Shown: positions 1 through 9,144 of the stretch, piece after piece
Layout: each line of letters starts with the position of its first letter
Numbering within the stretch: position 1 is the first letter of the stretch
Assembly: GCA_035530375.1 (NCBI GenBank)
Contig: DATKUY010000045.1
Location: forward strand, 1 to 64,000
DNA from: Sulfuricella sp035530375
GTDB taxonomy: Bacteria > Pseudomonadota > Gammaproteobacteria > Burkholderiales > Sulfuricellaceae
Reading direction: 5' to 3'
Length of the DNA stretch: 64,000 nt
The notes under the pieces: generated by a model
The model's database searches: none
Seen by the model: the letters and a program-made list of their open reading frames with translations, nothing else
What the model was told of the DNA's origin: nothing
Program-made: the position numbers and the translations under genes

Positions 1-734
1 TCGCCGCGCTTGGGCAGATGGCCGAACTTGCTGACCACCAGCCCGCCCACGGTATCGTAATCCTCGTCGCTGAATGCGGTGCCCATGGCTTCGTTGAAAT
101 TCGCGATCTCGGCCTGCGCCTTGATGCGGAAGCGTCCGTTCGGGGCGCTGATGATGTCGTCTTCCTGATCGTCGTAATCGAACTCGTCCTCGATTTCACC
201 GACGATCTGCTCCAGCACGTCTTCGATGGTGACGATGCCGGACACGCCGCCGTATTCGTCCACCACGATGGCGATATGATTGCGGTTGCAGCGGAATTCC
301 TTGAGCAGCACGTTAAGCCGCTTCGACTCCGGAATGAACACCGCCGGCCGCAACATTTCACGCACGTTGAATTCTTCGCCGGCGTAGTAGCGCAACAGAT
401 CTTTCGCCAGCAGGATGCCGATGACGTCATCCTTGTCCTTGTCTATCACGGGAAAGCGCGAGTGAGCGGTCTCGATCACGAAGGGGATGAATTTCTCCGG
501 CGGTTCGTTGATGTCCACCGCGTCCATCTGGCCGCGCGGAATCATGATGTCGCGCACCTGCATCTCGGAAACCTGGAACACGCCTTCGATCATGGCAAGC
601 GCATCGGAATCCAGCAGGTTGCGCTCATAGGCTTTGTGCAGCAACGCGATCAACTGCTCGCGGTCTTCCGGTTCGCGCAGCAGAAGTGTGCTTAATCGTT
701 CAAACCAGTTCGGTTTCGCAGGTTCTTCATCCAT
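1..734 (-). CDS. corC: CorC/HlyC-type CBS-domain protein, 3' end outside window
   Basis: The reading frame begins with ATG at 734 (MDEEPAKPNWFERL) and stays open to the window edge, so the C-terminus is missing. The N-terminal part is followed by the segment VSEMQVRDIMIPRGQMDAV typical of the first CBS domain of the YbeX/CorC family. Translation at the left edge reads KFGHLPKRGE, typical of the C-terminal CorC_HlyC domain. The family is annotated for Mg/Co efflux or as a membrane-associated accessory protein; no transmembrane segment is expected in this short form. It is last in the order miaB-phoH-ybeY-corC, as in Escherichia coli ybeZYX, and lnt is expected just outside the window. Confidence 0.88.
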   Translation of the reverse strand, partial: MDEEPAKPNWFERLSTLLLREPEDREQLIALLHKAYERNLLDSDALAMIEGVFQVSEMQVRDIMIPRGQMDAVDINEPPEKFIPFVIETAHSRFPVIDKDKDDVIGILLAKDLLRYYAGEEFNVREMLRPAVFIPESKRLNVLLKEFRCNRNHIAIVVDEYGGVSGIVTIEDVLEQIVGEIEDEFDYDDQEDDIISAPNGRFRIKAQAEIANFNEAMGTAFSDEDYDTVGGLVVSKFGHLPKRG

Positions 735-749
735 AATTTCGGTCACGTG

Positions 750-816
750 TAATGGGTAATGGGTAATGGGTGATGAGTACGCATTATACCCATCACCCAT
801 TGCTCATCACTCATCG
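750..816. repeat. TAATGGG heptamer repeats with inverted arm
   Basis: Three perfect TAATGGG units lie at 750-770, followed by the variant TGATGAG (771-777). The complementary arm at 788-816 is built from variants such as CCCATCA, CCCATTG and CTCATCA. The two arms could form a long imperfect hairpin between ybeY and corC. The inner arm overlaps the last codons and stop of ybeY. It may act as an attenuator or terminator inside the operon, or be a mobile intergenic repeat; function is inferred only. Confidence 0.7.
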
Positions 817-1304
817 CTCCCATAAGGGTCAGCATAGCCCAGCTTCATGACAGTTTGTGTTTCCTGTGCTTCCATCTGGTGCGCCTCTGCATCGGTTTCA
901 TGGTCGTAGCCCTGAAGGTGCAGCACGCCATGGACGGTCAGGTGGGCATAGTGTTCTTCGACGGATTTGCCCTGCTCCGCCGCCTCGCGCGCCACCACCG
1001 GCGCGCATAGTACGATGTCGCCGGCCAGCGGTCTTTCCACGCCGGAAAAGTCCTCATCATAAACAAAAGTCAGCACATTGGTGGCATAGTCCTTGCCCCG
1101 ATAGTCGCGGTTAAGCGCCCGGCCTTCCTCTTCGCCGACGATGCGCAACGCAATTTCCGCATCCCGGCACAGCGCCGCCTTCACCCAGCGCCGGAACCGG
1201 GCGCGGGTCGGGGCATCTTCCGGTTTCACCGCATATTGCACCGACAGGCTCAGTGCCGGGTGCGGTGTTGAATTTGCGGTTTTATGCGGCATGGGATGGC
1301 TCAT
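807..1304 (-). CDS. ybeY: YbeY endoribonuclease / rRNA maturation factor
   Basis: The 165-residue protein has the UPF0054 zinc motif HGVLHLQGYDHETDAE near residues 125-140, where three histidines bind the metal. YbeY is a single-strand endoribonuclease needed for 16S rRNA 3' maturation and 70S quality control in the cytoplasm. The N-terminus is slightly longer than in E. coli. The ATG at 1304 overlaps the phoH stop in an ATGA arrangement, which argues for translational coupling. The C-terminal codons run into the heptamer repeat, so the last residues (YGSDE) may be repeat-derived. Confidence 0.95.
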   Translation of the reverse strand: MSHPMPHKTANSTPHPALSLSVQYAVKPEDAPTRARFRRWVKAALCRDAEIALRIVGEEEGRALNRDYRGKDYATNVLTFVYDEDFSGVERPLAGDIVLCAPVVAREAAEQGKSVEEHYAHLTVHGVLHLQGYDHETDAEAHQMEAQETQTVMKLGYADPYGSDE

Positions 1305-2272
1305 GACTGTTTTTCATGCCGTTCGTAGGCATTGACGATTTTCTGCACCAGCGGGTGGCGCACCACGTCCTCGGACTGGAAGAAAGTAAAGGCGATGCCG
1401 CTGACCTTTTCCAGCACCTGCCGGGCATCCACCAGGCCGCTTTTCTGGTGGCGCGCCAGATCGACCTGGGTGACATCGCCGGTAACCACCGCCTTGGCGC
1501 CGAAGCCGATGCGGGTGAGAAACATCTTCATCTGCTCCGGCGTGGTGTTCTGCGCCTCGTCCAGGATGATGAAGGAATGATTGAGGGTGCGGCCGCGCAT
1601 GTAGGCGAGCGGGGCGATTTCAATGGCGCCGCGCTCGAACAGCTTGCCCACCTTATCGAAACCCATCAGGTCGTAAAGCGCGTCGTACAGGGGGCGCAGA
1701 TAGGGGTCCACCTTCTGCGCCAGGTCGCCGGGCAGGAAGCCGAGCCGTTCCCCGGCCTCCACCGCCGGGCGTACCAGCACGATGCGCTTCACCAGATCGC
1801 GCTCCAGTGCGTCCACCGCGCTGGCCACCGCCAGATAGGTCTTGCCGGTGCCGGCCGGGCCGATGCCGAAGGTGATGTCGTGTTCCTGAATCTGGCACAG
1901 GTACTCGTTCTGGCGCGGGGTACGTCCGTGCAGGTCCTTTTTGCGCGTCATCAGCACCGGCATGGCGACGCCCTCTCGCCCCGCCAGATTGGCGTTGGCC
2001 ACTTCGATCAGGCCGAGCTGAACGTCCTCGACGGAAAGATGAGAGGTGGAACGCTCATAGAACTTCTTCAGCGCATCCACCGCCAGGCGCGACTGGCGTT
2101 GCTCGCCGCTCACGGAGAAATGCTCGCTGCGGCGTGAAATGGCGACGTCGAGAGCGATCTCGATCTGCTTCAGATTCTCGTCCAGCGCACCGCACAGGTT
2201 GGCGAGCCGGGCGTTGTCCGCAGGGGAGAAGGATATTTCCAGAGGTTCGCGAGTCAAGATAGCGACTCCCAC
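1301..2272 (-). CDS. phoH: PhoH-like ATPase (YbeZ)
   Basis: PhoH family cytosolic ATPase of about 320 residues. Walker A is seen as GPAGTGKTYLAV and Walker B-like FIILDEAQN; the segment VVTGDVTQVDL is also family-typical. YbeZ partners YbeY in RNA metabolism, and here it is translationally coupled to ybeY. The start is uncertain. The farthest upstream start is GTG at 2272, which lies inside a dispersed inverted repeat and has no Shine-Dalgarno. A TTG at 2257 has GGGAG upstream and gives an N-terminus (LTREPLEISFSPADN) whose length matches E. coli YbeZ, so I favour 2257 as the functional start. Confidence 0.93.
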   Translation of the reverse strand: MGVAILTREPLEISFSPADNARLANLCGALDENLKQIEIALDVAISRRSEHFSVSGEQRQSRLAVDALKKFYERSTSHLSVEDVQLGLIEVANANLAGREGVAMPVLMTRKKDLHGRTPRQNEYLCQIQEHDITFGIGPAGTGKTYLAVASAVDALERDLVKRIVLVRPAVEAGERLGFLPGDLAQKVDPYLRPLYDALYDLMGFDKVGKLFERGAIEIAPLAYMRGRTLNHSFIILDEAQNTTPEQMKMFLTRIGFGAKAVVTGDVTQVDLARHQKSGLVDARQVLEKVSGIAFTFFQSEDVVRHPLVQKIVNAYERHEKQS

Positions 2273-2352
2273 CGCAGAGGCGCAGAGACGCGGAGAAAAC
2301 CCAAAAACCGGGCCTCAGCCTGTTTCTCTCCGCGTCTCTGCGCCTCTGCGGT
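2271..2352. repeat. Dispersed CCGCAGAG inverted repeat, copy 1
   Basis: Positions 2271-2296 and 2327-2352 are perfect 26-base reverse complements, each carrying the ACCGCAGAGGCGCAGAG motif. The 30-base loop contains AAAAACCGG. The same motif recurs at 16236, 27421 and 39231. The hairpin sits between miaB and phoH and could end or attenuate miaB transcription, but nothing proves this. One arm touches the GTG proposed as the farthest upstream phoH start. Confidence 0.9.
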
Positions 2353-2359
2353 AAAAAAA

Positions 2360-3688
2360 TTAACGGACAAGCACTTCTCCTCGCAAGGTATGGGTCGAAA
2401 CAGCGGTGATGGTGACATTGACGAACTGCCCGATGAGGCGCGGATTGCCGATGAAATTGGTCACCCGGTTGTTGTCGGTGCGCCCCATCACTTCGTTGTC
2501 GTCCTTTCTGGAAATTCCTTCCACCAGAATGCGCTGCACCGTGCCGACCATTTTCTGGTTGGCGGCCTGTTCCTGTTCGTCCATTTTTTTCTGCAGGCGC
2601 TTCAGCCGCTGCTGTTTCACTTCGTGCGGCGTCTCGTCAGCCAGTTCAGCCGCCGGTGTGCCGGGTCGCGCGCTGTAAATGAAGCTGTAGCCGGCGTCGA
2701 AACCCACCTCCTCGATCAGCGCCAGGGTCGCCTCGAAATCCGCATCGGTTTCGCCGGGGAAACCGATAATGAAATCCGATGAAATCGAAATGTCCGGCCG
2801 CACCGCCCGCAGCTTGCGCGCCAGAGACTTGAATTCCAGCGCGCTATAGCCGCGCTTCATCGCCGCCAGCACGCGATCCGAACCGGACTGCACCGGCAGG
2901 TGCAAGCCGCTGGTGAGCTTGGGTATCTCGGCATAGGCGTCGATCAGGCGCTGCGAAAATTCGACCGGGTGCGAGGTGGTGAAGCGCAGCCGCTCGATGC
3001 CGGGCACCTCGGCCAGGTAATGCAGCAGGTCGGCCAGATCGGCGGTTTCTCCATCGTGCGTGTCACCGCGATAGGCATTGACGTTCTGGCCGAGCAAGGT
3101 GACTTCCCTTACGCCCTGCCCGGCGAGCTGCGCCACCTCGGCGATCACGTCGTCGAACGGGCGCGATACCTCGGCGCCGCGCGTATAGGGCACGATGCAA
3201 TAAGCACAGTATTTGCTGCAGCCTTCCATGATCGAAACGAAGGCGGTTGCGCCTTCCACCTTGGCGGCCGGCAAATGGTCGAATTTTTCGATTTCCGGAA
3301 AGGACACGTCCACCTGGGCCTTGCCGCTTTGCCGCCGGGCGTCGATCATCTGCGGCAGGCGGTGCAGGGTCTGCGGGCCGAACACCATGTCGACGTAGGG
3401 CGCGCGACCGATAATGGCGCGGCCTTCCTGGCTCGCCACGCAGCCGCCGACGGCAATCAGCAAGTCGGGGTTGCGCTGCTTCAACGGCCGCCAGCGGCCC
3501 AACTGGTGGAACACCCGTTCCTGCGCGCCTTCCCGCACCGAGCAGGTATTGAGCAGCAGGACATCGGCGTCCTCCGCATTTTCCGTGACTTCCATGCCAT
3601 GCGCCGCCTTGAGCACGTCCGCCATCCTGGCAGAGTCGTACTCGTTCATCTGACAACCGAAAGTTTTGATGAAAAGCTTTTTCGCCAC
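2360..3688 (-). CDS. miaB: tRNA-2-methylthio-N6-dimethylallyladenosine synthase MiaB
   Basis: 442 residues, the normal MiaB length. The N-terminal UPF0004 domain has the three cluster cysteines in GCQMNEYDS, NTCSVRE and VGGCVASQEG. The radical-SAM motif is MEGCSKYCAYCIVPYTRG near residues 154-171, and a TRAM domain occupies the C-terminus. MiaB adds a methylthio group to i6A37 of tRNAs using two 4Fe-4S clusters and SAM. The start is GTG at 3688; MAKKLFIKTFGCQMNEYDS aligns closely with the E. coli N-terminus, so this start is secure. It heads the miaB-phoH-ybeY-corC block. Confidence 0.97.
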   Translation of the reverse strand: MAKKLFIKTFGCQMNEYDSARMADVLKAAHGMEVTENAEDADVLLLNTCSVREGAQERVFHQLGRWRPLKQRNPDLLIAVGGCVASQEGRAIIGRAPYVDMVFGPQTLHRLPQMIDARRQSGKAQVDVSFPEIEKFDHLPAAKVEGATAFVSIMEGCSKYCAYCIVPYTRGAEVSRPFDDVIAEVAQLAGQGVREVTLLGQNVNAYRGDTHDGETADLADLLHYLAEVPGIERLRFTTSHPVEFSQRLIDAYAEIPKLTSGLHLPVQSGSDRVLAAMKRGYSALEFKSLARKLRAVRPDISISSDFIIGFPGETDADFEATLALIEEVGFDAGYSFIYSARPGTPAAELADETPHEVKQQRLKRLQKKMDEQEQAANQKMVGTVQRILVEGISRKDDNEVMGRTDNNRVTNFIGNPRLIGQFVNVTITAVSTHTLRGEVLVR

Positions 3689-3700
3689 GCGGATTATAGC

Positions 3701-4003
3701 CTAACGCCCCATCCCCGCTTCTTCGTCCGGAGTGGGCAGCCACATCTGGCTCAGGAGACCGCCCGGATCGAGCTGGTAATAGACCTTGCCGCTCTGTGGC
3801 ATCTGGGTGGGCAAGATGATGCGATTGTAAGTGTCGTATACGCGTATGCCGGGCGCAAATCGGTAGACTTCCCCATCGATCTTCACTTCCGGGTAAGCGT
3901 TGCCGTCGATCTGCCCGATTCTGGCATTCTGCGGCAATATCCTGCCCGCATGTGCAGCCAGGGTGAACAACAGGAGGAAGGCGAATAAAAAATGCTTCAG
4001 CAT
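3701..4003 (-). CDS. Small exported protein of unknown function
   Basis: 100 residues from ATG 4003. The N-terminus MLKHFLFAFLLLFTLAAHA is a clear Sec signal peptide with an AHA cleavage site. The mature part is short, with a central region EVKIDGEVYRFAPGIRVYD and no cysteines or known motif. A longer frame from TTG 4027 exists, but it would place eight residues ahead of the signal peptide. The gene ends 12 bases upstream of miaB, so the two may be co-transcribed. I do not recognise a family; a periplasmic role is inferred from the signal peptide only. Confidence 0.75.
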   Translation of the reverse strand: MLKHFLFAFLLLFTLAAHAGRILPQNARIGQIDGNAYPEVKIDGEVYRFAPGIRVYDTYNRIILPTQMPQSGKVYYQLDPGGLLSQMWLPTPDEEAGMGR

Positions 4004-4067
4004 AAATGCACGATAGCACACAACCAAAGCACGGTCACGGCGGATAGGTACGCGGCCATAAAGGAAA

Positions 4068-4144
4068 TGGTGGTGATAGGTGGACTTGAACCACCGACCC
4101 CAGCGTTATGAGTGCTGTGCTCTAACCAACTGAGCTATATCACC
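4068..4144 (-). tRNA. tRNA-Met (CAT anticodon)
   Basis: The minus strand folds into a full cloverleaf. The acceptor is GGTGATA/TATCACC, the D-arm TAGCTCAGTTGGTTAGAGCA, the anticodon loop CTCATAA, the T-arm GGTGGTTCAAGTCCACC, and CCA is encoded at the 3' end. A CAT anticodon could also be tRNA-Ile2 modified by TilS. The overall body looks like an elongator Met tRNA, but sequence alone does not exclude Ile2. It is not the initiator type, because the first acceptor pair is a normal G-C. Confidence 0.93.
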
Positions 4145-4330
4145 GAGATAAATCGAAGGATGCGAATTCTGGCTTTTTATCGCCCGTTTGTCAAGATTGA
4201 TCGACAATCACAAAGAGATAAGAAATCGAGGCGCAACTTATGATAGACATGGCCCTGTTCGGCACTGTCGCCGTTTGGAATATATGCATATGGATCGGGG
4301 CCGGGTAAAAATGGGCGGTTGTTTTTCAGG

Positions 4331-4360
4331 TTGATTATTAGCGCTTGGCGCGGATAAAAT
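4331..4360 (+). promoter_or_regulatory. Candidate sigma-70 promoter for the NAD-binding protein gene
   Basis: A TTGATT -35 at 4331-4336 and a TAAAAT -10 at 4355-4360 are separated by 18 bases, about 50 bases upstream of the ATG at 4412. Hexamers and spacing are near consensus. The rest of 4145-4411 shows no gene-like reading frame. Confidence 0.4.
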
Positions 4361-4411
4361 GAAAAGAGGATGCCTATATCCTGAATCGCACACAACAACA
4401 AGGAGGGAATA

Positions 4412-4789
4412 ATGCAAAAACAGAGGGTTGCAATCGTCGGCCTGGGGCGAGTAGGTTCCGCATTTCTGGATGAGATGCTTTGTCTGACTGGAAAAGGCGT
4501 AAAGGTCGCCTATGCGGTGGAAAAGAACGACACGCCGGGAAAAAAATCCGCAGAAGCCGCTGGCGTGAAGATTTTGACAATTGACGAACTGATTGCCCTC
4601 GGCGAAGGCGTGGACATCGTTTTCGACCTCACCGGCATTCCGGAGGTCAGGAAAGACTTGCGCGAAAAGTTTTTTGCCTCGAATAATCGCCACACCGTCA
4701 TCGCCCCTGAAAGCATCGCCCATTTTCTTTGGTCAATCATGAGCGATACCCCGCTGCCCGTCATCGAGGGAAGAAAAACCGGCTACTGA
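4412..4789 (+). CDS. Small NAD(P)-binding Rossmann protein
   Basis: 125 residues with an N-terminal dinucleotide-binding motif VAIVGLGRVGSAFL (GxGxxG, residues 6-19) and an acidic residue ending the second strand (VAYAVEKND). A second motif, DIVFDLTGIPEVR, resembles the nucleotide-binding half of homoserine or aspartate dehydrogenase-like oxidoreductases. No catalytic domain follows, so it may be a regulatory or redox-sensing subunit or a truncated dehydrogenase. A strong AAGGAGGG ribosome site precedes the ATG. It stands alone between a tRNA and ychF, with a bidirectional terminator behind it. Confidence 0.75.
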   Translation: MQKQRVAIVGLGRVGSAFLDEMLCLTGKGVKVAYAVEKNDTPGKKSAEAAGVKILTIDELIALGEGVDIVFDLTGIPEVRKDLREKFFASNNRHTVIAPESIAHFLWSIMSDTPLPVIEGRKTGY

Positions 4790-4847
4790 ATGCCGGCCAT
4801 TTCAAGCCTTCCTCACTGGCAAGAAACGATAACAAGAGACCAATAAC

Positions 4848-4879
4848 AAAGAGGGTCGCCTATTTAGGCGACCCTCTTT
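4848..4879. terminator. Bidirectional rho-independent terminator
   Basis: A perfect 13-base stem AAAGAGGGTCGCC / GGCGACCCTCTTT encloses a six-base TATTTA loop. A-rich and T-rich ends on both sides let it work for the plus gene ending at 4789 and for ychF ending at 4902 on the minus strand. Confidence 0.85.
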
Positions 4880-4901
4880 GCGCTTCCCATGCCAGAGTTT
4901 G

Positions 4902-5993
<1,092 letters not shown>

Positions 5994-6054
5994 GAAAATC
6001 CTTTAACTATTAACTATACTGTGCAAAACAAAACGCCATTATAACCCCAAGCGG

Positions 6055-6774
6055 CTATACGCCGGGCACCAGCAAGGCCCGCTGCGCCTCGTCCAGGTAG
6101 CACCATTCGCCCTCGGCCAACTCCAGCGCATCGAGCGTTAAACCGCCGATCGCGGTGCGGCACAAGGCATCGCAATGGTTGCCGGCGGCCGCCAGCATGC
6201 GCTTGACCTGATGGTACTTGCCCTGTTCCAGCACGATCTCCAGCCGATAGCCATCGAGCCGGCGGCAACTCACCGCCGCCAGCGGCGCGGGCTCGTCGTG
6301 CAGCTTCACCCCGGCCAGCAAACGTTCGACCAGTTCCGACGTCACCGGGTCGTGCGTGGTGGCCACATAGACCTTGGGAATATGCTTTTTCGGCGACGAC
6401 TGGGCATGAATGAAAGGGCCGTCATCCGACATCAGCAGCATGCCGGTGGTATCGTGATCGAGGCGGCCCACCGGCTGTATATCGCGCCAGGCAAACTGTT
6501 CCGGTAGCAGCGTCAGGACGCCGGGGTGATGGCTGGGCTTTCTGGAGCACTCGAAATTGGCCGGCTTGTTCAGCACGATGTACACCTGCTCGCGGTAGGT
6601 CCAGGATTCGCCGAACAGCGAAAATTCCAGCCTTTCCGTTTCGAAGGCAGCGCGATGATTTGTGATCGCTTCACCCGCGACCGACACCTCGCCCTCTTCG
6701 ATCAGCTTGCGGCAGTGCTTGCGGGTGCCGAAGCCCTGCGACTTCAGGATCATGTCGAGGGTCAACTTGCTCAA
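6055..6774 (-). CDS. rsuA: 16S rRNA pseudouridine synthase RsuA-like
   Basis: 239 residues. An N-terminal S4 RNA-binding domain (residues 3-50) is followed by the RsuA/RluB/E/F catalytic motif VGRLDHDTTGMLLMSDDG, whose aspartate is the nucleophile. RsuA makes pseudouridine 516 in 16S rRNA; RluE-type specificity cannot be excluded. The start is TTG at 6774 (MSKLTLDMILKSQGFG), strongly supported by GGAGG seven bases upstream. It lies 19 bases after pth and is probably co-transcribed with it. Confidence 0.9.
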   Translation of the reverse strand: MSKLTLDMILKSQGFGTRKHCRKLIEEGEVSVAGEAITNHRAAFETERLEFSLFGESWTYREQVYIVLNKPANFECSRKPSHHPGVLTLLPEQFAWRDIQPVGRLDHDTTGMLLMSDDGPFIHAQSSPKKHIPKVYVATTHDPVTSELVERLLAGVKLHDEPAPLAAVSCRRLDGYRLEIVLEQGKYHQVKRMLAAAGNHCDALCRTAIGGLTLDALELAEGEWCYLDEAQRALLVPGV

Positions 6775-6793
6775 GAACGATCCTCCGTGGAAC

Positions 6794-7378
6794 TCACACT
6801 TTCGGCTTGGTGTGCAGCTTGATCATCGCTGCGGGGAAATCCCCGGACAGTAATTGCGGCAGCGCGGCGCGGCTGGCTTCGATGGAGGATTCGATCAGTT
6901 CCTGCTCTGCGCGCTGCGGCGTATTGAGCACAAAGTTGACTACCGCGTCGCGGTCGCCGGGATGGCCGATCCCCAGGCGCAAGCGCCAGAATTCCGGCGT
7001 GCCGAGATGGGCGATGATATCCTTCAGGCCGTTGTGGCCGCCGTGGCCGCCGCCTTTTTTCAGACGCACCGTGCCTGGCGGCAGGTCGAGTTCGTCATGC
7101 ACTACCAATATTTCTTCCGGAGCGATTTTGTAAAATCCGGCGAGCGCGCCGACAGCGCGGCCGCTGGCGTTCATGAAAGTATCCGGCTCAAGCAGCCAGA
7201 TTTCATGGGCACCCTCTGTCACGCGCGCGGCCATACCATGAAATTTTTTCTCGGGCTTGAGCGTTGCGGATTTTTTCGCCGCTACGACGTCCACCCACCA
7301 GAACCCGGCATTATGCCGGGTGTTGGCGTATTCCCCGCCGGGGTTGCCCAAGCCGACGATCAGACGGATACCTGCCAT
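6794..7378 (-). CDS. pth: Peptidyl-tRNA hydrolase
   Basis: 194 residues from ATG 7378. The family signature IVGLGNPGGEYANTRHNAGF holds the catalytic histidine (TRHN) near residue 22. LLEPDTFMNASGRAV, VHDELDLPPG and KGGGHGGHNGLKDI are the other conserved blocks. Pth recycles peptidyl-tRNA released from stalled ribosomes. A longer frame from TTG 7393 adds five residues and is less likely. It sits downstream of rplY and prs, an order shared by many proteobacteria. Confidence 0.97.
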   Translation of the reverse strand: MAGIRLIVGLGNPGGEYANTRHNAGFWWVDVVAAKKSATLKPEKKFHGMAARVTEGAHEIWLLEPDTFMNASGRAVGALAGFYKIAPEEILVVHDELDLPPGTVRLKKGGGHGGHNGLKDIIAHLGTPEFWRLRLGIGHPGDRDAVVNFVLNTPQRAEQELIESSIEASRAALPQLLSGDFPAAMIKLHTKPKV

Positions 7379-7393
7379 GTTGTCATTGCTCAA

Positions 7394-7428
7394 ATGAAAA
7401 AGCCCGCCAAGCGAACTCGACGGGCTTG
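7394..7428 (-). terminator. Rho-independent terminator after rplY
   Basis: Read on the minus strand, AAGCCCG and CGGGCTT form a seven-base stem around a 14-base loop, followed by a run of T residues (TTTTTCATTTG). It lies between the rplY stop (7452) and the pth start, so pth probably depends on readthrough or its own promoter. Confidence 0.65.
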
Positions 7429-7451
7429 CTGTCCATGATGCAGAAGAACGA

Positions 7452-8084
7452 TCAGGCTTTAGCCGCTGGCGCGGCTGCCTCCGCCTCCACCTCCGTTGCA
7501 GCCGCTTCGATTGCGCCGCGCGGGATGGTGATCGTCGCCACCGCCAGATCTTCGCCCTTGGTTAGCGGGATCAGTTCGACACCCTTGGCCAGCTTCAGCT
7601 CGGACAGGTGAATCGAATGGCCGGCAGCCAGGTTGGCCAGATCGACCTCGATGAATTCGGGCAGATCCTTCGGCAGGCAGGCCACATCCACTTCGGTCAT
7701 GATGTGGCTGGCGATGCCGTGGGAGAGCTTCACGCCCGGAGCGATGTCGGCATTGACGAAATGCAGTGGCACCTTGGTGTGGATTTTCGCTTTCGGGTCA
7801 ACACGCTGGAAATCCGCGTGCATCACCAGAGGCTTGAAGGGGTGCATCTGGTAATCGCGCAGCAGCACCTGTTCTTTCTTGCCGTCGAGGTTGAGCGTCA
7901 GAACCGAGGCGTGGAAGGACTCGTTCTTCAGCTTGAAGAATATTTCCTTGTGATCCAGTTCGATTGCCGCGGCATCCTTGCCGGCGCCGTAAATAACGGC
8001 GGGAATGCGACCCGTGCGACGCAGGCGGCGGCTCGCACCCGTTCCCTGGATCGTGCGCGGGGTTGCGCTGATTTCGATTTTCAT
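7452..8084 (-). CDS. rplY: 50S ribosomal protein L25/general stress protein Ctc
   Basis: 210 residues: an N-terminal L25 5S-rRNA-binding domain (about 1-90; KIEISATPRTIQGTGASRRL, MHPFKPLVMHADFQRV) plus the longer C-terminal TL5/CTC beta domain (about 95-190). The tail is alanine- and glutamate-rich. The protein binds 5S rRNA in the large subunit. ATG 8084 is preceded by GGAG. The gene follows prs by 87 bases, the standard prs-rplY-pth order. Confidence 0.96.
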   Translation of the reverse strand: MKIEISATPRTIQGTGASRRLRRTGRIPAVIYGAGKDAAAIELDHKEIFFKLKNESFHASVLTLNLDGKKEQVLLRDYQMHPFKPLVMHADFQRVDPKAKIHTKVPLHFVNADIAPGVKLSHGIASHIMTEVDVACLPKDLPEFIEVDLANLAAGHSIHLSELKLAKGVELIPLTKGEDLAVATITIPRGAIEAAATEVEAEAAAPAAKA

Positions 8085-8171
8085 GTTGAAACTCCTAAGG
8101 TTAAAAATGCCGCCCGCGACCAGGTGGCACTCGGTTTGCGCAAAGACGGAAAATGCCGTCCCTGCAAAAAA

Positions 8172-9122
8172 TCATTCCATGAACAGCGAGCTGACCGAGT
8201 CCTCGTTGCTGATCCTGCGCATCGTTTCGGCCAACAGTTCCGCCACGGAAAGCTGGCGGATGCGGCTGCAATTCCTGGCTGCCTCACTGAGCGGAATGGT
8301 GTCGGTCACGACCAATCCATCCAGCTTCGAATTCTTGATGCGTTCTATCGCCGTGCCGGACAGCACCGGATGGGTGCAATACGCCACCACTTTCTCCGCG
8401 CCATGCTCCTTCAATGCCGCTGCCGCTTCGCACAGCGTGTTGGCGGTATCCACCAGATCGTCCATCAGCACGCAGGTACGGCCCTTGACGTCACCGATAA
8501 TATTCATCACCTTGGCCACATTGGGCTTGGGACGGCGCTTGTCGATAATCGCCAGATCCACTTCGAGGCGCTTGGCCAGCGCACGGGCGCGTACCACGCC
8601 GCCGACATCCGGCGACACCACGATCAGGTTTTCATAATGCTGCTTCCACACGTCGCCGAGCAGAATCGGCGCAGCATAGACATTGTCCACCGGGATATCG
8701 AAAAACCCCTGAATCTGGTCGGCATGCAAATCCATCGTCAGCACGCGGTCGACGCCGGCGCTGGTGAGCATGTTCGCCACCACCTTGGCGGTGATCGCCA
8801 CGCGCGCCGAGCGCGGCCTGCGATCCTGGCGCGCATACCCCATGTAGGGGATGGCGGCGGTGATGCGTCCGGCGGAGGAGCGCTTGAGCGCATCCACCAT
8901 CACCATGACTTCCATCAGGGTATCGTTGGTCGGAGTGCAAGTCGACTGAAGCACGAACACGTCCTTGCCGCGCACGTGCTCCAGAATCTCGACCATCACT
9001 TCGCCGTCACTGAAACGGCTGACCGTCGCGCGTCCGAGACGCAGATTGAGATGTTTCACCACCTCTCCGGCAAGCCGGGGATTCGCATTACCGGTGAAAA
9101 CCATCATGCTGCTGTGTGCCAT
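8172..9122 (-). CDS. prs: Ribose-phosphate pyrophosphokinase
   Basis: 316 residues. The N-terminal MVFTGNANPRLAGEVVKHL, the YARQDRRPRSARVAITAKVV loop, the PRPP-binding VVSPDVGGVVRARALAKRL and the VLMDDLVDTANTL ribose-5-phosphate loop are all intact. The enzyme makes PRPP from ribose 5-phosphate and ATP for nucleotide, histidine and NAD synthesis, including PncB in this window. ATG 9122 has AAAGG upstream. It lies just after tRNA-Gln and a hairpin, as is usual in betaproteobacteria. Confidence 0.98.
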   Translation of the reverse strand: MAHSSMMVFTGNANPRLAGEVVKHLNLRLGRATVSRFSDGEVMVEILEHVRGKDVFVLQSTCTPTNDTLMEVMVMVDALKRSSAGRITAAIPYMGYARQDRRPRSARVAITAKVVANMLTSAGVDRVLTMDLHADQIQGFFDIPVDNVYAAPILLGDVWKQHYENLIVVSPDVGGVVRARALAKRLEVDLAIIDKRRPKPNVAKVMNIIGDVKGRTCVLMDDLVDTANTLCEAAAALKEHGAEKVVAYCTHPVLSGTAIERIKNSKLDGLVVTDTIPLSEAARNCSRIRQLSVAELLAETMRRISNEDSVSSLFME

Positions 9123-9144
9123 GACGTGCCTTTACAAAACAAAC

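Noticed and set aside
750..816. CRISPR array
   Set aside because: Seven-base units without spacers; tandem heptamers instead.
1316..2137. 273-codon plus-strand frame opposite phoH
   Set aside because: Shadow of the PhoH ATPase frame.
4068..4144. Initiator tRNA-fMet
   Set aside because: The first acceptor bases pair normally (G-C), unlike initiator tRNA.
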